Source: Prostheceraeus crozeri (Eukaryota > Platyhelminthes > Polycladida > Euryleptidae). Taken from it: a DNA stretch of 64,000 bases. The position numbers and the translations under genes were made by a program. The stretch spans positions 1 through 64,000 of the forward strand of contig CAJQUW010010325.1 of NCBI GenBank assembly GCA_907163375.1. Reading direction: 5' to 3'. Shown one piece after another: positions 9,703 to 22,810 of this stretch. The notes beneath the pieces are model-generated. The model saw only the letters and a program-made list of their open reading frames with translations, was not told the DNA's origin and made no database searches. How positions within the stretch are numbered: the stretch's first letter is position 1; every line of letters starts with the position of its first letter.

Positions 9703-9782
9703 TCGTATCTGAAAATAGAAGGAAAAATAGATGAAATTATATTCAAGTGATAGAGATGATATTAACTTACCATAAGAGAAAT

Positions 9783-10928
9783 TTAGCCGGTTCGTGACCC
9801 CTTCGATGGTGGTGGCTCAGGCAAGTACTTGGCCGGCAGTTTTCGCTTCCGGTGGCGCAATTCTTTGATGTCGCCATCATGCTTGATGGAGACATGGATA
9901 CAGCGGATCTCCGCCATTGCTCCCTCGTAGCATTCGAACGTGCTGTCGACATCCTCACTTTGCAGCAGAATGTCATCAACAATCCTGCTGTTGATAATTG
10001 GTAGGTGGAGTGTTGTTCTTCTCTCCTTGTGCTGCTCGTTCTCAACCATTTTCATTTTTAGTTGCTCAATCTTGAGCTTAAGCACCCCTTCTTGTGATTT
10101 TAAATTTTTAATATTTGCTGCCTGCTCTTCAACTCGCTTTTCACTTTGCAGTGCCCTATCCCGAAAGCCTCCAAATTTATGACCTGCGTTTTGAGGTTCT
10201 TGATTTCCTGGACTTGAGCTTTCAGGTTAAAATTTTCACCTCTCAAAGTCTCGCATTCGTTTCTAAAGCGACTCAGCTCATCTTTCAATTTATTGAGCGC
10301 AAACTCCTGGCTAACTTTGGCAGCCTGATCGTCCTTATTCCAGGCTAAAGTTTGGGCTTTAATCCCCTTCAATTTTTTCGGGAAGATTGGCTGATTGGCT
10401 TCGCTATTCCTTTAACGGGCACTACAACCTCCTCAGAGTCGGACTCGTCTGAGGTGTCTGAATCACTGCTCAGATCATTTCCTGTAGTCGGAACAGCAGG
10501 ATCGGCTGTTATTGCATTCTGCAATTCTTCATTTCCTGTAGTCGGAACAGGAGGATCGGCTATTACTGCATTCTGCAATTCTTCATTTCCTGTAGTCGGA
10601 ACAGGAGGATTTATGATATCTGCAATTGCATTCTGCAGTTCTTGATCCAAATCGACCAATTCAAAATAGGGGCTATGATTTTGCCTATGTCCGAAGTTGT
10701 ATAATTTGCGAACTTCACAACTGGACAGTTCTGATGCCTCTCATAAAATTTTTCGTGCTGCTTGCCTCTTAAAAACTTTTGGCAATGTGTACAGCCGGAA
10801 ACAACACCTTTCTCAACATGAATGTGAGGCGTGTTCTTATATTTGTTCAAGTGGCGTTTAAACTCACCACCTCTCTTCACTTCACCACAAGTGCACTTTT
10901 TAAACAGAAATTTTGAGTTGCCTCCCAT
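9783..10928 (-). CDS. Zinc-finger / acidic-repeat / coiled-coil Polinton protein
   Basis: The start at 10928 follows a CTTCTACAG acceptor. The N-terminus has a cysteine/histidine cluster (CTCGEVKRGGEFKRHLNKY...H...CTHCQKF...H..C). Next come three tandem copies of a Pro/Thr segment (ADPPVPTTGNEELQNA-type), an acidic Ser/Asp run, a long coiled coil (heptads with LKDELSRFRNECETL), and a C-terminal domain with HLPIINSR and DGDIKELRHRKRK. Polinton-2 keeps the same order at 35501-36640 with very different sequence. An oligomeric DNA- or RNA-binding protein is likely; the role is unknown. Some reading-frame damage may exist. Confidence 0.6.
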
Positions 10929-11625
10929 ATTCTGTAGAAGGAAAGATAAAATAGAATTACTGACAAGTAACATTGACAATCATTTTAAAAATACAACTAA
11001 TATGTCATTCAATACTTGAGGATAGACAAGCTAGGCTGATGAATCCGTTACAGGCATTACTCAGAGGGGATCTTATCCCGACTCCAAGGCCTCGGCCCTC
11101 AAATCCAACCTCCCGCGGACAGAGCGTGCGTCATATCACTGTGTTGGTATTCGGACCCCGATTTTGACATGAAAACCGGTGGAGTTATTTACATCAGGAA
11201 GCAAGTCTCGAGCCGAAGCTCGCCTCTGACAACTTTATAAAGGTCTTTATTGAAATCAGAAGGTTTGAAAACCCCGAAAATTGCCAAAAATAGCGAATTT
11301 AAATTTTTCAAATTTTTAGCACTACTTATGAAATTTTATAAGTAGTCTGTCACTTAGGGCAGGTCAATAGCGACCGAACATTTTTTGAATCAAGTCAAAC
11401 GGACTTGTAGAAGCAAAGTTACAAACCTTTAAAGTTTTGGAGTCTTTTATGGCCTGGAGACGAAGGCCATCTCCTGGCGAACCTCTAAGTCTGACGCCTT
11501 AGCTGATATCAGCAATGAAATTTTTGGAATGTCCGAAGCTATCATCGGAGCTCAGAGAAACGACCTACCTTTGACAATCGTTCTCGTCTTAATGACAAGT
11601 CTCTCTCGGCTCCCAGCTTATATAG
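10929..11625 (-). promoter_or_regulatory. TATA promoter and 5' leader intron of the zinc-finger/coiled-coil gene
   Basis: On minus, TATATAAG at 11625-11616 is followed within about 70 bp by a GTAGGT splice donor. The next good acceptor is the CTTCTACAG just before the ATG at 10928. Polinton-2 has the same plan: TATATAAA at 34529-34536, a GTAAGC donor and a CTTACAG acceptor before 35501. The presumed intron of about 600 bp has no coding content. It does hold a GC-rich stretch (11070-11130) and diverged copies of TIR-like sequence further out (11680-11850). Confidence 0.55.
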
Positions 11626-11897
11626 TATGTGGCGATCAGCTGATGACGTAATACCCATCATCCAAACACTCAAAACCCGTCTATCTCCGGTTCTAGTGCT
11701 CCGATTGAGCTGGAAATACACCATTTCAATGTAGAATTTGACGCTGAATCCGAATCTGGCCTCCGTTTTCCCATCCGATGCTTCGTTTTGGCTCCACAGT
11801 AGGCAGCCATCGCAAAAATGTTGAAAATTTTTCTCGCCGATTGACTTCAAAATCGCCGATTGCCTTGAAACTTACCATACAGATAGAGAATTTCACG

Positions 11898-12515
11898 CTG
11901 ATTCCAAATCTGAAATCCGTTTTCCAATCCGATGCTTCGTTTTGAAGCTACAGCCCAATAAGGCCCAAATTCTAACTCTGTCGTTTTTCGCCAATGTCCC
12001 AAAATCTTAAATGGCGTCTCACATCTAAACGAAGACAGATAGGAACAAGCCGATTCTTTCACTGAATTTGTCTCACTCTTAGCTTTCAAACGAGCTATGG
12101 CACGACAAAATCCGTCCACTGGAAGCCAAAATCGAAGCGAGCTGTCCAGTGGGGGGGGGGAACAACCGAAAATTTTTCTCTCCGATGGCGTTCAAATTCA
12201 CCATACCGATGCAGAATTTCACGCTGAATCCGAATCTGGCCTCCGTTTTCTCATCCGACCACTCCTTCCACTCAAAACAGCCCATTTTACAACCCAACAT
12301 TCAGCAGATTGCACGAAAAACATCACACACTATAGCCTCAAGACTAATCCTGGCGGTCGCCCAAGTCCACCACGACACTCTGTCGTTCCAGAGGGGGGGG
12401 ACTCAGACCCGAAGCACCACGGCGGCCGACCACGACACTCTGCCGTTCCAGAGGGGGGGACGTCAGCGATGGCGGCCATCTTGCGCTATCTGGTGTTTGT
12501 CACTTCCTTACTACT
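11898..12515 (-). repeat. Polinton-1 right terminal inverted repeat
   Basis: Reverse complement of 658-1279, ending ...TTCCTTACTACT and then the GATGTG duplication. The TGACGTCC/GGACGTCA and GGCCATCTTG motifs lie 20-60 bp from the terminus, as at the left end. Differences from the left TIR are few and mostly in C-run length. Confidence 0.93.
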
Positions 12516-12521
12516 GATGTG
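12516..12521. repeat. Target-site duplication of Polinton-1, right copy (GATGTG)
   Basis: Identical to 652-657, immediately outside the right TIR. Confidence 0.95.
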
Positions 12522-15500
12522 CGCAATATTCAAATGGCAGCACCTTACGTACTTGAAAATACGTACAAGTTTTCTCATTCATGAATAAACTAGCAGTTGA
12601 ATGGAAATGCCTTGAAATTCTGCCGTTTCTGAAAGCTTATTCAACTAATATGCGCCTGATAATATGGCATGCATGCACACCTGAATTTTATTTTCAATGT
12701 CAGTAGCATTTTAGAATTATTCCATAGTTATGCTATGGTCGAAAAACTCAGGCATGAAAAGTGCCCTTCTGATTTGTGCCCTTGACCCTTTCATCGTCTT
12801 CCGCCGTCCCTGCTATTAGGCCTAGGATATAGTTTAATTAGATCTGGTCTGCTGCACAGAATATAAACTTACATGTACTGGTAGTTATTTTATATGCTTG
12901 CTTAATAAATTATGTAGGCCATTTCTGTATGATCAGTTAAGTCTCACCGTAAAAATTAACAATATAGGCTATACAGTAGACTGTAGTACATGATAAGCCT
13001 AGCCTAAATGTTAGATACGGGTATTACCACAAAACAAAACTTTCAGTTATGTGCTAAAATGTTTTCTTTTCATGATTAACCCAATTAGACAATGAATCAT
13101 GAGCTTGATGATCGTCAGCCAGATGGCTACTATTCCTTCTTTTCTAAGAATCGTGACTGACTGGCTCTTCTCGAGAGAATCAGTCTACAGCTTAGCGCTG
13201 TGACTGGGTGACATTAGCAATGCAGTAGTAGGTTAGATAATGAAAAATGTAAAATAGTGTCGAAAACAATAGCACGAGACCGAGAGAGAAAATAATGGAC
13301 TTACACAGACTTACTGCAAAAGTTCTACTTCGTCTTTTAGGTTTGAGCTTGGGTTTGACACCCAAACCTTGGGTCCAGAATCCAAGCAGCAACCTTGTTA
13401 TCATAAACAAATGAGTTAATTCTGCTTTTTATTTGTTTGCTATATTCATAGCCTGTCAAGTATGACATAATTAGCTTCATCCCACGCTTTGCGACATCGT
13501 TTTCACTTGAATGGGATTGTGCTTAACAGATTAAGGTGAAAATGATAACTTGGCAACTCATCGACAATCTTAGGCTGTCAAAATAAGTGAAATTTTGAAC
13601 ACCAATTAAATTATGGGAGAAGGGCATGAAAAGTTGTTCATATTTTAGGGGGGACGTGCCCCGGTGCCCTACCCGGTTCCGCCGTGCCTGCGCTCTGTAC
13701 CATTTTGGACACATGACTAAGACAGAAGCCAAAACGTCGTGCCACGCTTTATAATAGAAAATAGTACCCGCCGGGGTTTCGACGCGAGTTTGTAGAGACA
13801 ACTCTACAAAAGTAATCTGTGTCATGAATTACAAAAACGTTTCCACAAAAAATTAATAAGACTTAAAAAATACCTATTAATTAGTTTTTGATAAGCAAGA
13901 GATGACAGGTTGAAGTTTGCTCCTCGAGAAGTTCAGCACGCTTAATATTGTTATTACCATTGCTTAAATACTGCCTACCAGGATAAAATGTTTTGACTTA
14001 ATAAACGGTCTTTTCATAAATAAATGAGTTATACGTACACTATCCATTGATATTTTTACGTCTTATTTGTGAGGCTTAGGAATAATCTTGTACAAGCACT
14101 TGATAAGCGTTCCTTCATACACATTAATGATTTAACAATATAAATGTTGGTTTGACTGTTGATTATTTTCCGGTCGATTAATTGAATACCTAAATAATAG
14201 AAATGGACAGCACTAAAAGCACCCATCGCTGGCACTTGCACCGTCGAATATTCTGAGTCGTTGAACCATTCACCGCCGCCGTCAGCACAGCCACTACCAG
14301 AAACTGCGGTCGACCGGGATAGAGTTTGCTGCTGCGAAGGCCGATACGGATGGCGATTGATGGCGTGAGGTTGAGTTTGCAGCCAAGATCTGCAATTGGA
14401 CGGCGCCATAAATTGAGTAGTTAGATGGTAAGTGAGGCTGGAGATGATAGGAGGCACCATAGTGTCGAAGTTGATGGGGTTGAAGCTACGCTCCACAATT
14501 CCAGCCTCGCCTCCGCCACCTGCCGTCTTGTGAACAAAATACTGGAGCAGTTACACCACCTGCTCGATGATGTCCGTGGTCAGGAAGAGCTCTCTCACGT
14601 AAAGGCTTGGATTCAGCCAGACGTCCCAATATGCTTTATTAAAGCACCCAGCGTCGTAAAATAGCGCCGTTGTTTAGTCATGTTGCTACGATGATAGCCT
14701 ACTGTAGCTGACAAAAAAATTAGGCCATTAATTCGTCGAATCAGCGTTGCCATATCTGAAGTTGGTCCAAAACGTGGCCCAAAAATTAATTAATTACGAG
14801 TCTAGTTAGGTCGACTGAGGTTAAATGCGTTTTCTTATTTGCTAGAGCGGCAGCCGATCAGAAAGATGCATTGAATTATAATTCTTGAAAATACTGGCAC
14901 TAGCTGAAAGACCGAAAAAGTGTGAAAAATGTTTGAAAAAGAATTGAAGTTTTGTTCTCTTTTTCTGTAATTGGTTTAGTGGATCACGTAGGCCAAATTA
15001 TTTTCCATTGAGTTAGAAAATAGTACATTGATGATATAAAAACCATTCCTGTGGTGAAGAAGCGATTCTCAACGGAAACCCACTTCTCTCAGTGACCTCA
15101 AATAAGACGGTAATCTAATGGCCAGCAGGGCCAGCATGGATTGTCCCTCTATTCCTGATGAAGGTTAAGAGCGGTTGGCCGACTCTTTTCCGATCCCAGT
15201 CTTGGACCAGCTGATTTATACGACGTTTCTACCATCGAAATACTAAAATATGGGTATGATATACATATAACTTCCAACAGGACTACAATTTCTCACTTTA
15301 AAAGCTAAAGAAAACAATCCACATTTTCTTGTCTGATGGAAATCTATAGAAACACTATATTGATATCACTATCACTTATCATTGCACTTAGAGACACAAC
15401 ACTCCACCATGGTGGTGGTCAAATTCTTTGACCGACGATGAGTGGGTGACATTTGCTTCCGACGTGTAGTCAACACACATTTCAACGCCTAGCTGTAGCC

Positions 15501-17199
15501 TCTGCTCTCCATGCAGTCAGTAGCGAATGATTCTATCTTTCCGTCGTCCGTGATGACGTCATTACCAATTTTGTTTTCGGCCGTTGTGCGATAACGGCGC
15601 TACTTGACATGATGAGAGGTGTCCCGTTCAACTCGGGAGTTGAGAAAGAGTCAAAAAATCGACCGAACTACACCTGATGGCATCACTCGCCGATAGCACT
15701 TCGTCACATTGGTATCAAACACCACCACACCTTGGCAGCTGATCGCATCTCCATCGCCTCGCCTATCTCCTGCGAGCGGTTCAACAGTCACGACCCATTC
15801 CGTAACCATAGAGATGTGTCAGAGATAGTCAGTGAGACATGACAGCTCCGTCGTCACGCAAATCACAAAGTCCACCTCCCATTTGAAGGTTCCATGAAGG
15901 GATCGCCGTCCATGTTGAATTGTAGAGGGTGAGTAAATGCAGCACCTCCGCCAGTGAATTATCCCTCGAGGTGCAAAGAGTGCGGTGCTAGCGGTAGTCT
16001 CATAGTGCCTTGGTGACCCCATAGTGCAGTGGATATATTTCGTTTACCGGCTGCAACCGCTTCTCCGCTCAGTCCATACTGAGGCGCGCCCCTTGGCCGC
16101 CGATATTGTCGCTGTAAAAGATGGACTCGACGCCAACCTTCTAGTCTTCGTCGCCATCATCACCCAGTTGGATGAGATTGATGAACGCAGTGACATTGCT
16201 GGAAGCCGTATGCCATCTTAACCACTGAGAGATATGCCACACATCCACTCATATAACCAAGGTTCTGATGGTCACCTAGGATCACTCGCAGCAGCAGAGA
16301 CGGTGTGAGTCGACAGAACCATCACTTGACTGAGAGAAAACCCTTGATCCAAACTAACCTATTCAAAATATACGGAGGATCACGAATGTGATATTTGTAT
16401 TTTCACATACCGGTGTGACTAAGCGCCACCGCTTTTTCCTCAATCACAACGATGCTTTCAAACTCCTATTCGTATCACCATGCCCATTCACCAAAAATTG
16501 TGCGAGAGCCACATCACCTTCTTTCATGCGATACCTTCTTTACATAGTCCTTTCCTCAATCAAAAGCTCCAATAAAAGTCCGACAAAGCTCGAGAAATGA
16601 GAAACTTGTAACCAGACAGTTATTAAGTGGTTCATCCCTCCTCTCGGTGGCATCGCAAGAGGCCTGATGTTAGGAATGGCCTGCTGTTTATTAGAAGTAG
16701 ACCTTATCTTCGTTATAGTCGCACAGCATTAATATCGGGCAATCAATACTATTCAAGTCTACTTACCTGCGGAAATCGTTTCATCGCCGATGAAGCATAC
16801 ATATTTATTGCGTTCGTGACATTCCTTCTGATATATTTGGCACCAAACCAAAGGCAATCACCGACTTTTATAAATGCTGGAATAAAAAGTCTGTAATATT
16901 ATCATATTAAGCATCTTTCCATTTTGTAGCAAAGTGAAGAAGTAAATGAATGTTTTAGGTACTGCCACACCACTAATAATTTCAAGCTCATAATGTGACA
17001 TTTCTATGCATGGAGTAATGTTTCTATGTGAAATGTCTTCCCATAAATAATTCCATTAATCATTCATCCATTTCCATGTTCAGATATTTCTAAATGCATT
17101 AGCGAGATATCCGATATAATTAAATTCATTTTAATCCACTAAGATTATTGACATGCACGATTTCAAATTTCAAAAAAAGCCACGACCGTTTCGGGCTGA
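12522..17199. other. Host DNA without recognised genes
   Basis: About 4.7 kb read on both strands. 13576-13670 is the second, inverted copy of the repeat at 247-346. Reading frames up to 146 codons (14056-14496 on minus) have no recognisable motif and compositions that look non-coding. 15040-15240 and 15600-16330 are locally GC-richer but gave no family. Nothing else can be supported. Confidence 0.6.
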
Positions 17200-17745
17200 G
17201 GTTGTGACTTATAACTCAGATCTCGTGTGATCACAACTTAGATCTCGGAGTCCTACAAGGACTCCAGGAGATCCAGTGCTAACCTAAGGATGTGGGCAAC
17301 ACCAAGGAATGCTGCTTTAACCAGTTGCGGCCTATCTTGGTCGCCTGAGACTTTCACTAAGTAATCATCCTATTTGAGAGCTTAGGCACCTAGTGCCCCA
17401 ATCACAATCAGGATAACTTCAGCTTGTGGGTTCCACAGTCGCTTGACTTCAAGCCCGCATGTCCTGATATTTTGATATTGTTTATTTCTACTTATCAGCC
17501 GTGTTTCTATGATCAGGCACTGCTATATCCACTCCATGAAGGATATGGATCCGCTCCTTGTGATTTCATAAAGGGTTAAGAATTCCAATATGCATAGTCG
17601 TGTGCCTTTCCGCAGTCGATCCATGCCATCGCTAAGTTCGTGCGTCTTCTTATGTTGCCTTTGGTGATGGCTTTATCAGTTGCAAGTTGATCTTTTGTTC
17701 CCCTACTTCTTGATCTGGCACCTACTACCTGACAACACCTCCCAG
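17200..17745 (-). mobile_element. LINE reverse transcriptase fragment
   Basis: Reading minus, 17740-17570 gives a [27 protein letters not shown]-type segment, the conserved MAWIDYKKAYD region of a non-LTR reverse transcriptase group common in aquatic invertebrates. 17460-17230 gives VIGALGA...DYLVKVSGDQ and LVKAAFLGVAHILRLAL, the C-terminal region of the same proteins. The part between is missing and there are in-frame stops, so this is an internally deleted relic. Exact clade not assigned. Confidence 0.65.
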
Positions 17746-17814
17746 GTCGTCGGTAGGCAGCTAATTGGTCTGTAATTATAATATTATAATGACAATGTGT
17801 TTATTTCAATAAAT

Positions 17815-20800
17815 GGGAATCTCAGGTGACAGTGTAAATGACAGACATGTAAAAGTATGCAGAATTAAATAAAAATTTCAAATTAAAGAGACGGTAGGCA
17901 TAGCGACGGAAATAATGGGAGCGCCTAACTGCTGAACACGGAGGCATGCGGAAATGGGCAGAGTTCGACAGGCGAAGTGGAAGAAGAGCATGTAGAGGGT
18001 GATCAGAAACCACACATTTGCGAAAAAATCTCCGAATGATGACATTCCTTTGACTTTGATAGTCAGGCATGATGTTGCAAGAACAGTCATGTACAGATCA
18101 TGTACTGAGCACGTCTTACAACTCTTTGAATCTTAGCAAAGGAAGAGCTTCCAAGCTCACCAAAAAGAGGATAAGCATATAACAGCATCGGCATATTGAT
18201 GCATAGAGGCGCATTAATATACGCATTAAATACTTTTAAACACTGAGTTTTAGAAACGAAAGGTCTCAAAACACGTATGATGTGCAGACGACACTTTGAT
18301 ATCTAGTAATATGACAACACTTTGAAATATTCAAAGTCATCTTGTAGTTTTCACTCCACTCAATGATGAAGTTCAAGTTCATAGGCGGATCACGATTACT
18401 TCCACAAACTTCAGCTAAGGTTAAATCGTCAGCGTACTTCATTAACTTTGTATTACAATTATCAATTGTGAGGGACGACATGAACATCCCAAAGAGATAT
18501 ATGAATCCAGTACATACCCTTGAGGTATAGCAGATCGGGCACACATGAGAGGTCCAGTGATAGCATTCACATAAATACGCTGACAGATGCAAGATCCAAG
18601 CAAGTGACCCTTACAGCAATACATTAAGATTTCGCCATGATGGCCATGATCGTGTCATGAAGGTCTAGTCGTGTCGTCGACTCATGTGATCGGAAGGCAT
18701 GCTGGTTCCTACCGTAGTGCGATGTATACTGGCTCCTCATTTCATTCAAAATGAAGCGTTCAAATACTTTGGAGATAATCGGTGTCAGGCAGATTTGATG
18801 ATAATCCCACAATTTCGGTTTGCTATTCTTCTCCACAGGTCGGACGCAACAATTCAGGAAATTTCAGTGTATTCCTTCCACTTCGTCGTCATTTACTGCG
18901 AATGATTTCAGTGATTACTTTGTTTCGACCTTACAATCTTCAGACACACCTCTACCAAGCAAATTGCTTGTCATCAAGGAATTGGATACATTTTCTATTC
19001 TCGATGTTTATCACCAAATAAGTCAGCTCAAGCGGAAAGGTATTGGGTTTAATGGAATCCCGTTCTGGGTTTACCGCGACTTTTCTCATTTATTGACTTG
19101 TGGTATTACGGAACTATTCAACAGATGCATATCTGCCAGCTTGTTTCCTTCTCATTTCAAAAATGCTGAAATTGTACCCATCCCAAAAATCAGCAAACCT
19201 AAATTAGTGAGTGAATATCGTCCAATATCCCCATGCTCCACCTTATCCAAAGTTTTTGAGAAACTTATTGTGCGCAAGTTGCTTATTCCTCATCTGCATG
19301 GAAAGTTCAATTCTGCGCAATTTGCTTACATTCCCGGTCCAGGCACTGGTGCGGTTAATGCCCTGACACTTCTTCTGCGTCGTGTTTTCGAGTTCCCTGA
19401 TTCTCCTGGTGCGGTGAGGATATTATCAATCGATCTGTCAAAGGCGTTTGACAAAGCCCCCCATAACATCATCATTTCAGCGGCTGAAAGGTTCGGATTT
19501 CCACAACAGACGACTAACGTGTTGATCAGCTTCTTAGAAAATCGCTTTATGCGTGTCAAATGGAATAACATTACTTCGGAATGGAGACGAATCACAAGCG
19601 GCGTTCCACAGGGAAGTATCATGGGCCCGATTCTCTTCTCCATGGTAGTTGACAGCTTCCAACCAGTTCTGGATAACACTTTTGTCATCAAATATGCGGA
19701 CGACATCAGTCTAATTCATTGTATTCGCAAATATGAAGATGACAGGCTGCAGGATGAGTGGAATAATTGCGTCACATGGTCTTCACGAAATCGTCTTCCT
19801 ATCAACATCTCTAAAAGCAAGATTCTTGACATTGTTACGAAAAGGAATTTTGATGTGCATCTGGTGATCTCTGCTGAGGGCTATGCTATACCTTCAGCTT
19901 CAGAGCTGACTCTTCTTGGCTTATCTATCACCCCGGATTTGAAGTGGTCAACTCATGTCAATAAAGTAATTACTAAAGCTTGCCAACGGATTTACATCGT
20001 GAGGAACGTACGCAGAAGCAACTGTCCACCACCTGTCATTTGTCAAGCATACGCCGCGTTCATTGGATCTATACTTTTGTACGCATACCCAGCCTTCTGC
20101 AATTTGACAAAGCAACTGAAAGATAAATTCGTGCTCCTCGAACGACGGGTATCTCGGATTATTGGCAAGGATGATGTGACGTTTCAGCCCATCATGACTG
20201 TGGCCGATCGGACGTGTTTCAGGCTCTTTTCAAAAATTGAATCTGATGAACTTCATCCTGTAAGAAACATGTTCCTTCAACTACAATGTCGCAGAATCAG
20301 AGATAAATCCACCCTCAGACCACCCAAAACAAGGACGAAACGGTTCGGAGAGGCTTTCATTAAATATTGCCATGAGATATGAGATTTCTTTACGTATGTA
20401 TCTTGTCTTCTATGTTCTGTCTTTAATTGTACGCTCTCACCGAATCACTTTGTGCATGTGAGTCAATAAAGTTTATCTTATCTTATCTTATCAATGGATG
20501 CTTGAAAGATGTGGGCAAGAGCATTTCTGCAGCTTCTTTGAGGCCTCGAGCGGTAAGGAGATCAGGACCAGGTGATTGTTTCAATGACAACTTTCGCAAC
20601 AGATCATAAACGACATCTTCGTTAATATTGACATTCCATACATCATGTGAAAAAGAAGACCAATTCATGCCGTGATTTCGTCATTAAAGCTAATTGAGAA
20701 ATAGAGGGAGAGCTCTTTTGAAAAGTCAACGTTATGAAGCTCTTGTCTAGCGTTCGGTGTAGCTTTGCCATTGATTCCCTTTACGATAACCCCAAACATT

Positions 20801-22650
20801 TTTACGCATACGAAATACTTGATCACACCAATTTTGCTTTGATTTCATAATTTCAGTGTAGTGTCGTGTGATTCGTGACGCTCTACATTCATATCGTTGT
20901 TCCTTTCTGTTGATACTGGTGAGATGAATTCCATTGTCCTGTCTAATCCTTCCGTGTCGGTTACTTTCATAAATAAAAGTTCTGCCTCATGTACAGGTTG
21001 TCGCTCTGCCACGAATGCTACATTCAGCCTTCAGATGATTATACCGAGGCCCATCCGTGGAACGGACCGCAACCCAGCAATCCTCGATAAGGTATTTGAG
21101 GATGGGTGTAATCTGAGGTGCTTATCTGAGGAGTGCATCACAACTTCTCTTTGTGGAATCTGACTGAAAGCCTTCGTTTACATTTCATAAAATTCCAAGC
21201 TTTTGTTTTCAATGCTTGAATGCTGATGCGCCTGACCAAAATCAGCTTCACTTAGACAGTTGAGAAAGCTCATTAGATGCTGAGATCGGTAATCAAAGAC
21301 AGTTTTTCGCACAGACAGCGATTGACTAGACGTGCTGATCGATGAAAGAAACACCGTTGGTCTCATGATGCGACAGGAGGACCAATGACAGCAAGCTCGT
21401 GATAAGACATTTTGATACTCTCCGAAATCCAAATTTGATCCAAGAAGGAGCAACCACGCGTCGGAGAGGACACACAAGTAAAAGAGTATCTGAATAAAGA
21501 TGTGTCAAAATCGTTGAAATCGCCGTAAATAATGAGTTTTAAGCATGGGCTGAAGCGCAAGCTCTTCAGCTGTAAATCGAGTTGCATAAAAATATGGTCA
21601 CTGACACACCGCCGATTAAAGCACGACAAATTTGGTGGTATGTAGAGATAAAAAATTACAAAGTCAATTGCCGGCAATATCACTGAATCTCGTTCGAAAG
21701 TAGGGAGACTGTAAATTCAGCATTGTTGATGTGACATTTTCGTGAATCCACAAAGACTCCAACAGCAAGACGATTATTTGTCTCCTCTGAAAAGGGAATA
21801 TCCATTGATATTAAACGTATTGTCGGGAACGTCTTCCGAGAGCAACGTTTCTGTTGTACTAATGCATGCAGGCTTCAAATTTCCAACAAGTCCACAAAGC
21901 TCATCCATTTTGTTAGGCAGCGATCTGGCATTCAGTAGAAGGATTGAGGGGTATTTCGGAGGTGTAAGAGCCACTGACGAAATTTTTCAAGGAATTACGA
22001 TAGCAAATCTTCCAATTGTATATCAAAACGTCTTCATAGTTTTTTCTTCTGACGTCCAGTTGTTTTCGGTGTTCCAATCACTCATTTTTGCAGTGATTTC
22101 GTTTTGTCAGGTTGAATGTAAACTCTCATATTTATCAGAATTTCGGAGAAATTTTGCATTGTTAAGTAATGAGCGCTTCGCATCGCAGTTTGAGAAACCG
22201 ACTTTAAGTGGTCTTGATTTACCTGCAGTAATTTTATCAATACGCCGAATGTCTGTAGGCATGACGGTTTGGTACCGAAATGGTTCAACACATCAAGAAT
22301 GCCATCGTTATCAAGTCTGTTGTCATCAGTCAGACGGCCTTCACGACCTGCAATCAGACCATAGATGATCACATTATTCTTTATGGATTCCCTTTCTTCA
22401 ATTTCATTGAATATTTCTGATTTAAAGAAGTCTAATTGTAAAACTGCGGATTTTAAATTATTGGCTCATTTGGTATTTCGCCACTGCATGTTCAAGCAAG
22501 ACTGTTCATGCGAGCATCCATTGAATCAAGGCGACGCTCCAAACGATTGATTTCTTCCTTGAAAGACTTCAATAAGTCTTGTTTGATTTCCACGAGAAGA
22601 CGCTGAATATCGTCAAAGTTGCCAACTTTGCATTGTCCTTCATTGAGTTA
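17815..22650 (-). mobile_element. CR1-like LINE (LINE-A), two-ORF, interrupted by LINE-B
   Basis: 5' end on the right. ORF1 traces occupy about 22640-22060: a coiled coil (EINRLERRLDSMD) and then the NVIIYGL...D..GILDVL block typical of CR1-group ORF1 proteins. ORF2 begins near 21974 with the endonuclease opening ILLLNARSLPNKMDEL and ITETLL-like text, then YGDFNDFD and SFLDQIWIS. Next come a pre-RT block (20668-20490), the RT finger region ICLTPIISKVFER (18836-18700), the YADD core near 18430 and a degenerate C-terminus to 17815. Frameshifts and stops are frequent. LINE-B sits in it at 18838-20492. Confidence 0.85.
18838..20492 (+). mobile_element. 5'-truncated LINE (LINE-B) inserted antisense into LINE-A
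   Basis: Contains an open reading frame to 20382 of about 500 residues beyond the junction. It has a pre-RT ANDFSDYF block, EYRPISPCSTLSKVFEK, the SIDLSKAFDK palm motif, SGVPQGSIMGP, KYADDISL with the catalytic YADD, and a C-terminal connection region. The 3' UTR is short and ends in (TTATC)n at 20471-20492, a tail type used by CR1/L2-like LINEs. No EN or ORF1 is present, so it was truncated on insertion. The intact frame suggests a fairly young copy. Flanking LINE-A text resumes cleanly on both sides. No clear target duplication was found. Confidence 0.85.
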
Positions 22651-22714
22651 GACCTTGTCTTAACTCATGCCATATATACCTATGCTTTGATCAATGTGAA
22701 GAGAAAAAAATATG

Positions 22715-22810
22715 GACGTCGAGTTTCGAACCGCAGACTTCGCGATGATGTTCAGAAACCATCAAACCAGATCACCAACAAAGAGATTGACGTGGAATGT
22801 CTCAGGTAAT
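22715..22810 (-). repeat. tRNA-like SINE head (candidate)
   Basis: On minus, TGGTTTGATGG resembles an A box and GGTTCGAAACTC is a good B box about 40 bp on. A T-run (TTTTTTT) follows, a possible RNA polymerase III terminator. The acceptor stem does not pair, so this is not a functional tRNA. It abuts the 5' end of LINE-A. Confidence 0.4.

Larger units (their letters stand above)
658..12515 (+). mobile_element. Polinton-1 (Maverick), broken copy, recent insertion
   Basis: An 11.9-kb Polinton bounded by AG...CT ends, TIRs of about 620 bp and a perfect 6-bp target duplication. Plus-strand parts from the left are an accessory protein, two RING-like proteins, two unknown proteins, a basic virion-type protein and the packaging ATPase. 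Minus-strand parts are PolB, a C2H2 protein and a zinc-finger/coiled-coil protein; one further accessory gene is on plus. Integrase, protease and capsid genes were not seen in it. It is broken, with a handful of breaks. The near-identical TIRs and perfect duplication point to a young insertion. Polinton-2 is its close relative. Confidence 0.95.

Noticed and set aside
9370-9750. 126-codon plus frame across the Polinton-1 hairpin module
   Set aside because: It reads the module antisense to its paired splice acceptor and to the copies in Polinton-2.
12522-17199. Host gene exons in the 12.5-17.2 kb interval
   Set aside because: No frame showed conserved motifs, consistent codon style or paired splice sites.
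19326-19706. 126-codon minus frame opposite LINE-B
   Set aside because: Antisense of the RT palm region with no independent motif.
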